Shown here in pieces: positions 7,630-12,866 of a stretch of 12,866 nucleotides of DNA. This DNA comes from Nocardioides sp. (lineage in GTDB: Bacteria > Actinomycetota > Actinomycetes > Propionibacteriales > Nocardioidaceae). Under the pieces are notes generated by a model. It saw nothing but the letters and a program-made list of their open reading frames with translations, did no database searches and was not told the DNA's origin. The stretch is taken from the NCBI GenBank assembly GCA_021731205.1, contig JAKFXV010000249.1:1-12866 (forward strand). The letters are read 5' to 3'. Made by a program: the position numbers and the translations under genes. The stretch's first letter is position 1; each line of letters starts with the position of its first letter.

Positions 7630-7635
7630 TAGGCT
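7630..7635 (+). promoter_or_regulatory. Candidate -10 element for tRNA-Gln
   Basis: TAGGCT fits TANNNT and ends 10 nt before the mature tRNA 5' end, leaving a short leader for RNase P to remove. No matching -35 at 16-18 bp was found. The 73-bp gap must hold both this promoter and the opposing ligC promoter. Confidence 0.35.
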
Positions 7636-7645
7636 TGGTCAGCTA

Positions 7646-7724
7646 TCCCCGGTTGGTCTGTCGGCAGGGCCCGCCTGACTTTGAATCAGGACAAGCGACG
7701 TAGGTTCGACTCCTACCCGGGGAG
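7646..7724 (+). tRNA. tRNA-Gln (anticodon TTG), unusual geometry
   Basis: The acceptor stem TCCCCGG/CCGGGGA pairs perfectly over 7 bp with discriminator G7724. The anticodon stem CCTGA/TCAGG encloses CTTTGAA, giving anticodon TTG (7681-7683). The T arm GTAGG-TTCGACT-CCTAC is canonical, and GG of the D loop is at 7663-7664. CCA is not encoded (CGA follows). Two things are odd. The D arm closes best as GGTC/GGCC with one T-G pair, leaving two linker bases (CG) rather than one before the anticodon stem. The stretch between anticodon and T stems is 9 nt (7691-7699) instead of the usual 4-5, giving 79 nt overall. It lies 35 nt before glmU and is probably cotranscribed with it. A tRNA-Gln next to glmU is, as I recall, an old actinobacterial arrangement. 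Confidence 0.85.
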
Positions 7725-7759
7725 CGACGGTTCGACACTCGATGACGGGGAGAACGGCT

Positions 7760-9376
7760 GTGGCGACCAATCAGGCGCACCATCAGGCAACCAACCTGAC
7801 GGCCATCGTGCTGGCTGCCGGCAATGGCGTGCGCATGCGCTCGAAGACCAACAAGGTGCTGCACCAGATCGCCGGTCGGAGCATGGTCCACCACGTGCTT
7901 GAGGCAGTAAGCCAGACCCAGCCACGCAATCTCGTCGTCGTGGTGGGTGCCCAAGCCGAGCAGGTCGGCCCCCATGTCCAGTCGATCGCGGCCGAGAGTG
8001 TGTTGGCCCATCAGGAATCCCAAGACGGCACCGGTCATGCGGTGCGGACAGCGGTGGAGGCGTTGCTCGCGCGTCGCCCGGACGCCTTCGAGGGTGAGGA
8101 CGCGATCGTGATCGTCGCGGCCGCGGACACCCCGTTGCTGCAGGGGGAGACCCTGCGTGGCTTCCTGGCAGAGCATCGGGCAGCCCAATGCGCGGTGAGC
8201 ATCCTGAGTGGGGTCGTCGCGGATCCGAAGGGGTACGGCCGGATCGTGCGCGACCCGGGTGGCGACGTCCTGGGCATCGTCGAGGAGAAGGACGCCGACG
8301 CCTCACAACGTCGCATCGACGAGGTCAGCTCCGGCATCCTCGCGTTCGCCGCGGACTTCTTGGTGGAGGCCCTTCCCTCCCTGGGCAATGACAACGCGAG
8401 CGGGGAGTACTACCTGACCGATCTGGTCGGGCTGGCCCGCTCCGCCGGGCTGCTGGTAGGCGCGTTCCCGATCCCCGATCCCATGCAGACCCAAGGCGCC
8501 AACGACCGAGTCCAGCTGGCCGCGCTGGGTGCCGAGTTCAACCGTCGCCTGCTGAATCAGGCGATGCTCGACGGGGTGACGATCGTGGACCCGGCGTCGA
8601 CCTGGATCGATGCCGGTGTCCGCCTGGGCCGAGATGTGCTGATCCGACCGGGGTGCCAGCTCTTGGGCGACACGGTGATCGGCGATGACGTGGTCGTCGG
8701 CCCCGACTCCACACTGGACGGGTGCCGGGTCGGTGACCACGCGACCGTGGTGCGCAGCCACTGCCTCCAGGCGCGAATCGCCGCCGGAGCGACCGTCGGG
8801 CCGTTCGAATATATGCGACCGGGCACGGACCTGGGGCAGGACGGAAAGATCGGCGCGTTCGTCGAGACCAAGAACGCGTCCATCGGGTCGGGAGCGAAGG
8901 TCCCGCATCTGTCGTACGTCGGCGATGCCGAGATCGGAGCGGGAGCCAACATCGGGGCCGGCACGATCTTCGCCAACTACGACGGAGTCGCGAAGCATCG
9001 CTCACGCGTCGGCATGCACGCGCGCACGGCCTCCAACAACACGTTCGTGGCGCCGGTCGAGATCGGCGACGGGGCGGCGACGGGCGCCGGCGCGGTGATC
9101 CGGCGTGATGTCCCCCCCGGCGCCCTCGCCGTCTCGAGCGGTGCGCAGCGCAACCTGGTCGGCTGGGTCGCTCGACGCTGGCCCGGCTCGGCGATGGCGA
9201 AGGCCGCGGCCTCCCGGGCTGCGGCCAAGCACGCAGCTTCCACCGACGTCACAACTCCCGCGAGCGGAGTTGGGCGCGGCGCTCCGGGTGCGCCAGAATC
9301 GGGTCCAGGATCCGGCTCAGAATCCGGGGTAGCCGATGCGACGGTGCCGGGGCAGGACACGAGCACAGAGGAGTAG
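7760..9376 (+). CDS. glmU: Bifunctional GlmU: GlcNAc-1-P uridyltransferase / GlcN-1-P acetyltransferase
   Basis: GlmU acetylates glucosamine-1-phosphate and then couples it to UTP, giving UDP-GlcNAc for peptidoglycan. I chose GTG 7760 over ATG 7742 because GGGGAG (7747-7752) sits 7 nt before it; the protein then has 538 residues. The N-terminal Rossmann-like domain carries LAAGNGVRM, K32 in NKVLH, QDGTGHA, D123 in ADTPLL, E175 in VEEKDA and N248 in GANDRVQ. The C-terminal left-handed beta-helix has all expected acetyltransferase residues: R353, K371, H383, Y386, N406 and K412. Several usually conserved uridyltransferase-pocket positions differ: Val for Thr at 24, Asn for Pro at 31, Ala for Gly at 122, Ser for Asn at 190. 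Residues from about 475 are a low-complexity Ala/Gly/Ser tail. The stop lies 3 bp before prs. Confidence 0.96.
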   Translation: MATNQAHHQATNLTAIVLAAGNGVRMRSKTNKVLHQIAGRSMVHHVLEAVSQTQPRNLVVVVGAQAEQVGPHVQSIAAESVLAHQESQDGTGHAVRTAVEALLARRPDAFEGEDAIVIVAAADTPLLQGETLRGFLAEHRAAQCAVSILSGVVADPKGYGRIVRDPGGDVLGIVEEKDADASQRRIDEVSSGILAFAADFLVEALPSLGNDNASGEYYLTDLVGLARSAGLLVGAFPIPDPMQTQGANDRVQLAALGAEFNRRLLNQAMLDGVTIVDPASTWIDAGVRLGRDVLIRPGCQLLGDTVIGDDVVVGPDSTLDGCRVGDHATVVRSHCLQARIAAGATVGPFEYMRPGTDLGQDGKIGAFVETKNASIGSGAKVPHLSYVGDAEIGAGANIGAGTIFANYDGVAKHRSRVGMHARTASNNTFVAPVEIGDGAATGAGAVIRRDVPPGALAVSSGAQRNLVGWVARRWPGSAMAKAAASRAAAKHAASTDVTTPASGVGRGAPGAPESGPGSGSESGVADATVPGQDTSTEE

Positions 9377-9379
9377 CCC

Positions 9380-10375
9380 GTGGCGGGAATGAAGAAGACC
9401 ACCAAGAAGCACCTGATGGTCTTCAGTGGACGAGCACACCCTGAACTCGCGGCCGACGTCGCCGATCTGCTCGGCACCACGCTGGTCCCCATGTCCGCCT
9501 ACGAGTTTGCGAACTCCGAGATCTACGTCCGCTTCGAGACCTCGGTCCGGGGGTCGGATGCGTTCGTGCTCCAGTCCCACACCGCACCGATCAACGAGTG
9601 GATCATGGAGCACCTAATCATGGTCGACGCCCTCAAGCGGGCATCTGCCAAGCGGATCACGGTGGTGCTGCCTTTCTACGGCTACGCCCGGCAGGACAAG
9701 AAGCACCGTGGCCGCGAGCCGATCTCGGCTCGGCTGATGGCCGATCTGTTCAAGACCGCGGGTGCGGATCGACTGATCGCGGTGGACTTGCACGCCGACC
9801 AGATCCAGGGCTTCTTCGACGGTCCGGTCGATCACCTGATGGCGCTGCCGATCCTCGCCGACTATGTCTACGGCAAGTACGCCGACCAGCCGCTGGCCGT
9901 CGTCTCCCCTGACGCCGGACGGATCAAGGTCGCCGAGCGCTGGTCGGCGCGCCTGGGCGGCGTCCCGCTGGCGTTCATCCACAAGACGCGCCGCTCCGAT
10001 GTGCCCAACGAGACGGTCGCCAACCGGGTCGTGGGCGACGTCAAGGGCCGGATGTGTGTGCTGGTGGACGACATGATCGACACCGGCGGCACCATCGTGA
10101 AAGCGGCCGACGCGTTGATGGCTGACGGCGCTGCGGGGGTCATCATCGCGGCCACGCACGCCATCTTGTCCGACCCGGCTGTCGACCGACTCAAGAACAG
10201 CTCGGTCACCGAGGTCGTCGTCACCGACACCTTGCCGCTCACGGCGGATCGGTCCTTCGACAAGTTGACGTGCTTGTCCATCGCGCCGCTCCTCTCCCGC
10301 GCCATTCGCGAGGTCTTCGAGGACGGTTCGGTGACCAGCATGTTCGATTTCGGAAGCGGCACCCATCGCGGGTAG
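9380..10375 (+). CDS. prs: Ribose-phosphate pyrophosphokinase (PRPP synthetase)
   Basis: Makes phosphoribosyl pyrophosphate from ribose-5-phosphate and ATP, feeding nucleotide, His, Trp and NAD synthesis and, in actinobacteria, decaprenyl-phospho-arabinose. The 331-residue protein is slightly longer than the usual 310-326. It contains FANSEIYVRF, the flexible loop PFYGYARQDKKHRGRE (98-113), the metal-binding DLHADQIQGFF (136-146), the SPDAGRIKVAERW region, and the PRPP motif VLVDDMIDTGGT (227-238). The start is GTG 9380, preceded by GAGGAG (9368-9373), which overlaps the glmU stop. ATG 9389 is a less favoured alternative. The glmU-prs order is a common actinobacterial pair. Two hairpins follow the stop. 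Confidence 0.97.
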   Translation: MAGMKKTTKKHLMVFSGRAHPELAADVADLLGTTLVPMSAYEFANSEIYVRFETSVRGSDAFVLQSHTAPINEWIMEHLIMVDALKRASAKRITVVLPFYGYARQDKKHRGREPISARLMADLFKTAGADRLIAVDLHADQIQGFFDGPVDHLMALPILADYVYGKYADQPLAVVSPDAGRIKVAERWSARLGGVPLAFIHKTRRSDVPNETVANRVVGDVKGRMCVLVDDMIDTGGTIVKAADALMADGAAGVIIAATHAILSDPAVDRLKNSSVTEVVVTDTLPLTADRSFDKLTCLSIAPLLSRAIREVFEDGSVTSMFDFGSGTHRG

Positions 10376-10402
10376 GCTCCTCCAGTGCCTCGGCGAGGGA
10401 TT

Positions 10403-10421
10403 CGGCCGCATGATGTGGCCG
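10403..10421 (+). terminator. GC-rich hairpin after prs
   Basis: An 8-bp stem (10403-10410 with 10414-10421, including one G-T wobble) closes on a 3-nt TGA loop, starting 28 nt after the prs stop. No T-tract follows, so it may be a processing or mRNA-stabilising structure or a U-less terminator. Confidence 0.4.
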
Positions 10422-10448
10422 GGTCCGTGATCGACAGGGCGGGCTGAC

Positions 10449-10480
10449 ACGCCGCGCTGACTCGTTCACGCGGCGTTTCT
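10449..10480 (+). terminator. Strong hairpin with short T-tract between prs and rplY
   Basis: ACGCCGCG (10449-10456) and CGCGGCGT (10469-10476) are perfectly complementary. Inside, TGA (10458-10460) and TCA (10466-10468) extend the stem across a single-base bulge to a CTCGT loop. TTCT follows, giving TTTCT with the last stem base. This is the best intrinsic-terminator candidate in the window. It lies 54 nt before the rplY start and could end the glmU-prs message or act as an attenuator for rplY. Confidence 0.5.
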
Positions 10481-10533
10481 CACGTCTAGGCGCTCAGCCA
10501 GCACCAGCCGCCACGATTCAAGGAGCCCTCAGC

Positions 10534-11190
10534 ATGTCTGCCGAGAAGATCACCGCCGAAGTACGCACCGAGTTCGGCAAGGGCGCCGCTCGCCGGATCC
10601 GGCGAGCAGACAAGGTGCCTGCCGTCATCTACGGGCACGGCGCGGCTCCGATCCATGTCACCCTGCCCGGCCACGACACGATGATGGCGCTCAAGCACGG
10701 CGGCGCCAACGCGCTGCTGGAGCTGAGCATCGAAGGCAAGGTTCAGCTCGCGTTGACCAAGCAAGTCCAGGTCGACCCGGTCAAGCGGGTGCTCGAGCAC
10801 GTCGACTTCGTCGCGGTGGTTCGCGGCGAGAAGGTGACCGTCGACATCCCGATTCACCTGGTCGGTGCGGCTGTCCGTGACTCGGTGGTCGTCACGGAGA
10901 ACGCCACCGTCCAGGTCGAGGCCGAGGCGACCCACATCCCCGAGTTCATCGAGGTCGATATCGACGGTGCCGAGGTAGGCACCCAGATCCTTGCCGGCGA
11001 GCTCACCTTGCCCACGGGCAGCAAGTTGCTCACCGACGCCGAGACGCTGATCGTCAATATCACGGCGGCGCAGAGCGCGGAGGCCTTCGAAGCCGACCTC
11101 GGTGATGCCGAAGCAGAGGCGGGCGGCGCGTCCGCCGCCGATGCCGTCGCCGCTGACGCACCGGCCGCCGACGGTGACGCCGGGGAGTGA
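10534..11190 (+). CDS. rplY: Large ribosomal subunit protein bL25 (Ctc/TL5 form)
   Basis: bL25 binds 5S rRNA in the large ribosomal subunit. This 218-residue protein is the long Ctc/TL5 form, with an N-terminal 5S-binding domain (GKGAARRIRRADKVPAVIYG, then VQVDPVKRVLEHVDF) and a second beta domain (VTVDIPIHLVG... HIPEFIEVDI...). It ends in an Ala/Asp/Glu-rich low-complexity tail from about residue 180. AAGGAG (10520-10525) is 8 nt upstream of the ATG, the clearest ribosome-binding site in the window. The 158-bp gap after prs contains two hairpins, so rplY may have its own promoter; none was identified with confidence. The pth frame begins inside the end of rplY. Confidence 0.96.
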   Translation: MSAEKITAEVRTEFGKGAARRIRRADKVPAVIYGHGAAPIHVTLPGHDTMMALKHGGANALLELSIEGKVQLALTKQVQVDPVKRVLEHVDFVAVVRGEKVTVDIPIHLVGAAVRDSVVVTENATVQVEAEATHIPEFIEVDIDGAEVGTQILAGELTLPTGSKLLTDAETLIVNITAAQSAEAFEADLGDAEAEAGGASAADAVAADAPAADGDAGE

Positions 11191-11785
11191 CGGCCAGGGC
11201 GACGGCGCCTGGCTCGTAGTCGGCCTCGGCAACCCGGGCCTGGGTTACGCCCGCCATCGCCACAACATCGGGTACGCCGTCGTCGACGAGTTGGTGGCCC
11301 GCCACGGTGGTGGTGGCAGGCTGCGGGCGCATCGATCCAGGCGTGCCGACGTGCTGGAGACTCGACTCGGCGCTGGCCCGGAGAGTCAACGAGTCGTGTT
11401 GGCGAGGTCTCGGACCTACATGAACGAGAGCGGCGGGCCGGTGGCCACGCTGCTCGCGTTCTACAAGGTTCCGCTGGCTCGCCTGATCGTGGTCCACGAC
11501 GAGCTCGACATCGACTTTCCGACATTGCGGATCAAGTGTGGCGGTGGCGACAACGGCCACAACGGCGTGCGCTCGATCAGGGCCTCCTTGGCCACCGGGG
11601 AGTTCCTGCGAGTGCGGGTCGGCATCGGCCGTCCGACGAACGGCCAGCCGGTCTCGGACTTCGTTCTCTCGCCCTATTCGAGTTCCGAGCGGCCGGAATT
11701 GCCCGCCCAAGTCTCTCTGGCTGCGGATGCCGTCGAGAGTTTGATTGAGCACGGCTTGACGGCGAGTCAAAATAAGTTCAATTGA
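11174..11785 (+). CDS. pth: Peptidyl-tRNA hydrolase
   Basis: Releases tRNA from peptidyl-tRNAs that drop off the ribosome. From GTG 11174 the protein has 203 residues. It shows GLGNPG (17-22), catalytic H30 in RHNIG, N84 in MNESG, D109 in VHDELD and N130 in GHNG, all the residues expected for the family. The start is uncertain. GTG 11174 gives a 17-bp overlap with rplY and leaves about 13 residues before the first strand, which fits. ATG 11141 is the next in-frame option and would lengthen the overlap to 50 bp. Neither has a good Shine-Dalgarno, so reinitiation from rplY is likely. The rplY-pth pairing is conserved in actinobacteria and links ribosome and tRNA recycling functions. The stop is followed by the repeat cluster at 11808. 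Confidence 0.94.
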   Translation: MTPGSDGQGDGAWLVVGLGNPGLGYARHRHNIGYAVVDELVARHGGGGRLRAHRSRRADVLETRLGAGPESQRVVLARSRTYMNESGGPVATLLAFYKVPLARLIVVHDELDIDFPTLRIKCGGGDNGHNGVRSIRASLATGEFLRVRVGIGRPTNGQPVSDFVLSPYSSSERPELPAQVSLAADAVESLIEHGLTASQNKFN

Positions 11786-11807
11786 GGGTCATTCCAGGCC
11801 CTCCGAT

Positions 11808-11867
11808 CCGGACTAGTTCAAAGTAAAGACCTAGTCCGAACTGACTAGTTACTTCGGACTACTTCAC
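11808..11867. repeat. Three-arm inverted and direct repeat cluster
   Basis: CGGACTAG (11809-11816) pairs perfectly with CTAGTCCG (11831-11838). TAGTCCGAA (11832-11840) pairs perfectly with TTCGGACTA (11853-11861). The middle arm is shared, so the two hairpins exclude each other. A third fold pairs AAGTAA and CTAGTC (11821-11826, 11831-11836) with GACTAG and TTACTT (11843-11854). Direct copies of GACTAGTT start at 11811 and 11843, a variant GACTACTT at 11858, and TACTTC repeats at 11850 and 11860 with a 10-bp period. No T-tract follows any arm. It may be an operator cluster, an attenuator-like RNA switch or a degenerate mobile-element end. Confidence 0.7.
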
Positions 11868-12005
11868 GCCGCCCCGACAGGCCGCGTCACACCGCTGGCA
11901 CCCTGAACAGCCGCTCTGGGCCGAATTTCCGCGCTCACTAGCAGACATTTGTTTCCGAGGTATCCAACTCGCCCTGATTCGCTCTGACCATTTGCAGTCG
12001 GATGT

Positions 12006-12035
12006 TCGTCGTCCAGAGATGGACAGTTCGGACGA
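12006..12035 (+). promoter_or_regulatory. Two-part hairpin with GAGA tetraloop
   Basis: GTCCA (12011-12015) and TGGAC (12020-12024) close a GAGA tetraloop of the stable GNRA class. TCGTC (12006-12010) and GACGA (12031-12035) form an outer 5-bp stem across a one-sided 6-nt bulge. It lies 64-93 nt before the start codon at 12099, so it would be in the leader if transcription starts upstream of it. Confidence 0.4.
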
Positions 12036-12038
12036 TTG

Positions 12039-12053
12039 CCGGTGAACGACCGG
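12039..12053 (+). promoter_or_regulatory. Second leader hairpin
   Basis: CCGGT (12039-12043) and ACCGG (12049-12053) form a perfect 5-bp stem with a GAACG loop, 3 nt after the previous hairpin. The pair could form a structured leader element. It matches no riboswitch family I recognise. Confidence 0.3.
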
Positions 12054-12098
12054 GAAACAAGAATTGACCCCAAGAGTCACGCGGGGGTGTGAGGACAG

Positions 12099-12866
12099 AT
12101 GGCGGAAATTCGCGCGGTCGCGGGTTCCGATCTGCTGGGGGCAGACGTGGATACCGTTCAGGCATCGGTCGGGTCGTTGACGACCGGCCGGGTGGTCGCG
12201 CGCTCAGGCGCGACGCATCTGCGGCAACGTCGCCACCTCGGTCTTGAGATCGCTGCTGTCTGTGCAGCGGTGCTGGTCGTGGGTTGGGTCGTCGCGGCCC
12301 CCGTCTGGTTGGCGGTCGCCGCCTTGGCGATGTCGCTGGTGGTCAACTACCACGCCGGCCGCGAAACCCTTCGGCCCGGCCTGCCGCACATCGGTCGCAT
12401 CCTGCGCGACACCGCCCTTCCCATTGCCCTGTTCGCGACCGCCGAGGCGGCGGGTGCAGTCGATTCCGGGATCCTGGGAGATTCGGTGCTGCTGGTCGGA
12501 GCGGCTTCCCTGGTCGGGGTGCTGGCGACCATTGCGCGCCGCCTTCTCAACGGGCCGGTCCGGCTGTTGGTGGTCGGTGACCAGATGGCGATCGCCGGCG
12601 CGGCGACGCGGTGGGCGAGCGATCCACGGGTCAAGGTGGTCGGCGCCTTGGTGGTGGAGCCCGAGGCGACCCAGAACCTCGCTGCACCAGAGACCTTCGG
12701 AGTGCGCTCGATCCGCGGCATCGACGAGGTCGACGCCTGGGTCGGCACCTGGGGTGCAGACATGGTCGTCGTCTCACCCGGACCGGGCATCACCTCGGCT
12801 CAGCTGCGCGAACTCAGCTGGAACCTCGAAGGCACGGGAGCCTCACTGGCGGTCTTGGGCGTGCTC
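12099..12866 (+). CDS. Polyprenyl glycosylphosphotransferase-type membrane protein, N-terminal part (runs off the window)
   Basis: The first 256 residues of a protein truncated by the window end. An in-frame TGA at 12090-12092 fixes the ATG at 12099 as the furthest upstream start, and GAGG (12091-12094) serves as ribosome-binding site. Hydrophobic segments lie at about residues 48-66, 67-83, 104-120 and 128-146. They are followed by a soluble Rossmann-like part with RLLVVGD (155-161), VKVVGALVVEPE and DMVVVSPGPGITSAQLRELSW. This matches the CoA-binding-3 N-terminal half of actinobacterial WbaP/WcaJ-like enzymes, which transfer a sugar phosphate from a nucleotide sugar to undecaprenyl phosphate to start exopolysaccharide or glycan units. 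The catalytic C-terminal domain is beyond the window, so the assignment depends on the N-terminal half. It probably opens an exopolysaccharide locus. Confidence 0.8.
   Translation, partial: MAEIRAVAGSDLLGADVDTVQASVGSLTTGRVVARSGATHLRQRRHLGLEIAAVCAAVLVVGWVVAAPVWLAVAALAMSLVVNYHAGRETLRPGLPHIGRILRDTALPIALFATAEAAGAVDSGILGDSVLLVGAASLVGVLATIARRLLNGPVRLLVVGDQMAIAGAATRWASDPRVKVVGALVVEPEATQNLAAPETFGVRSIRGIDEVDAWVGTWGADMVVVSPGPGITSAQLRELSWNLEGTGASLAVLGVL

Larger units (their letters stand above)
11786..12098. other. Non-coding region between pth and the glycosyltransferase gene
   Basis: This 313-bp stretch is the longest gap in the window and visibly richer in A and T than its neighbours. It contains the repeat cluster at 11808-11867, the hairpins at 12006-12053, and presumably the promoter for the gene at 12099. 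TTGACC at 12064-12069 resembles a -35 hexamer, but nothing fitting TANNNT lies 16-18 bp further on. Short open frames occur on the minus strand (for example 11864-12073), but they have no ribosome-binding site or recognisable product and cross the repeats, so I do not call them genes. Confidence 0.5.

Noticed and set aside
6730..7632. Plus-strand open frame (300 codons) opposite ligC
   Set aside because: ligC has all ligase motifs on the other strand. This frame is a codon-bias shadow and runs into the tRNA promoter region.
7742..7759. ATG 7742 as the glmU start
   Set aside because: The purine-rich GGGGAG lies downstream of this ATG and is correctly spaced for GTG 7760. The six extra residues are not needed by the fold.
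9182..9373. Low-complexity 3' end of glmU considered as a frameshift or a separate gene
   Set aside because: The frame stays open to a stop just before prs, and Ala/Gly/Ser-rich C-terminal tails are usual in actinobacterial GlmU.
10486..11232. Minus-strand open frame (248 codons) opposite rplY
   Set aside because: It is fully antisense to a clear ribosomal protein gene with a strong ribosome-binding site.
11809..11861. CRISPR array or insertion-sequence end
   Set aside because: The repeats are only 8-9 bp, overlap each other and lack regular spacers. No transposase or target-site duplication is visible nearby.
11864..12080. Small minus-strand open frames in the pth-downstream gap
   Set aside because: They have no ribosome-binding site and no recognisable product, and they overlap the inverted repeats and hairpins, which better explain the sequence.

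Overview
The window is 12.9 kb of gene-dense, high-GC DNA from an actinobacterium. The evidence is the GC-rich third codon positions, frequent GTG starts, a tRNA without encoded CCA, an actinobacterial-type HemY-HemQ pair for coproporphyrin-dependent heme synthesis, a LigC/primase-polymerase pair, and the gene order tRNA-Gln, glmU, prs, rplY, pth. The cysteine-bearing lipoprotein after hemQ resembles hypothetical proteins I associate with Nocardioidaceae and relatives, so Propionibacteriales is my best but weakly held guess.

Layout. (1) 96-3267, plus strand: a tightly coupled unit of hemY (coproporphyrinogen oxidase), hemQ (coproheme decarboxylase) and an uncharacterised lipoprotein, joined by overlapping stop/start codons or nearly so. 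(2) 3264-5252, minus strand: a secreted FG-GAP/VCBS-type protein with six Asp-rich calcium-binding-like loops, whose stop codon overlaps the lipoprotein stop, then a 237-bp gap, then msrB. (3) 5343-7572: a stand-alone LigD-like primase-polymerase (plus) facing an ATP-dependent DNA ligase LigC (minus). This repair pair has starts that look leaderless on both sides. (4) 7646-11785, plus strand: tRNA-Gln(TTG) of unusual geometry, glmU, prs, rplY and pth, which are cell-wall precursor, PRPP and translation housekeeping genes. Two strong hairpins lie between prs and rplY. (5) 11786-12098: a non-coding region with an intricate cluster of direct and inverted repeats and further hairpins. (6) 12099 to the end: the N-terminal part of a membrane polyprenyl glycosylphosphotransferase-type protein, probably the first gene of an exopolysaccharide locus.

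Most protein-coding content is recognisable housekeeping. I found no clear defence system, CRISPR array, insertion sequence or phage gene. The least explained items are the three-arm repeat cluster at 11808-11867, the odd tRNA-Gln architecture, active-site substitutions in the GlmU uridyltransferase domain, the paired leaderless-looking promoters of the polymerase/ligase module, and the two proteins of unknown function (lipoprotein and FG-GAP protein) meeting tail to tail. Statements about other genomes (for example Mycobacterium tuberculosis gene order) are from memory and were not checked.
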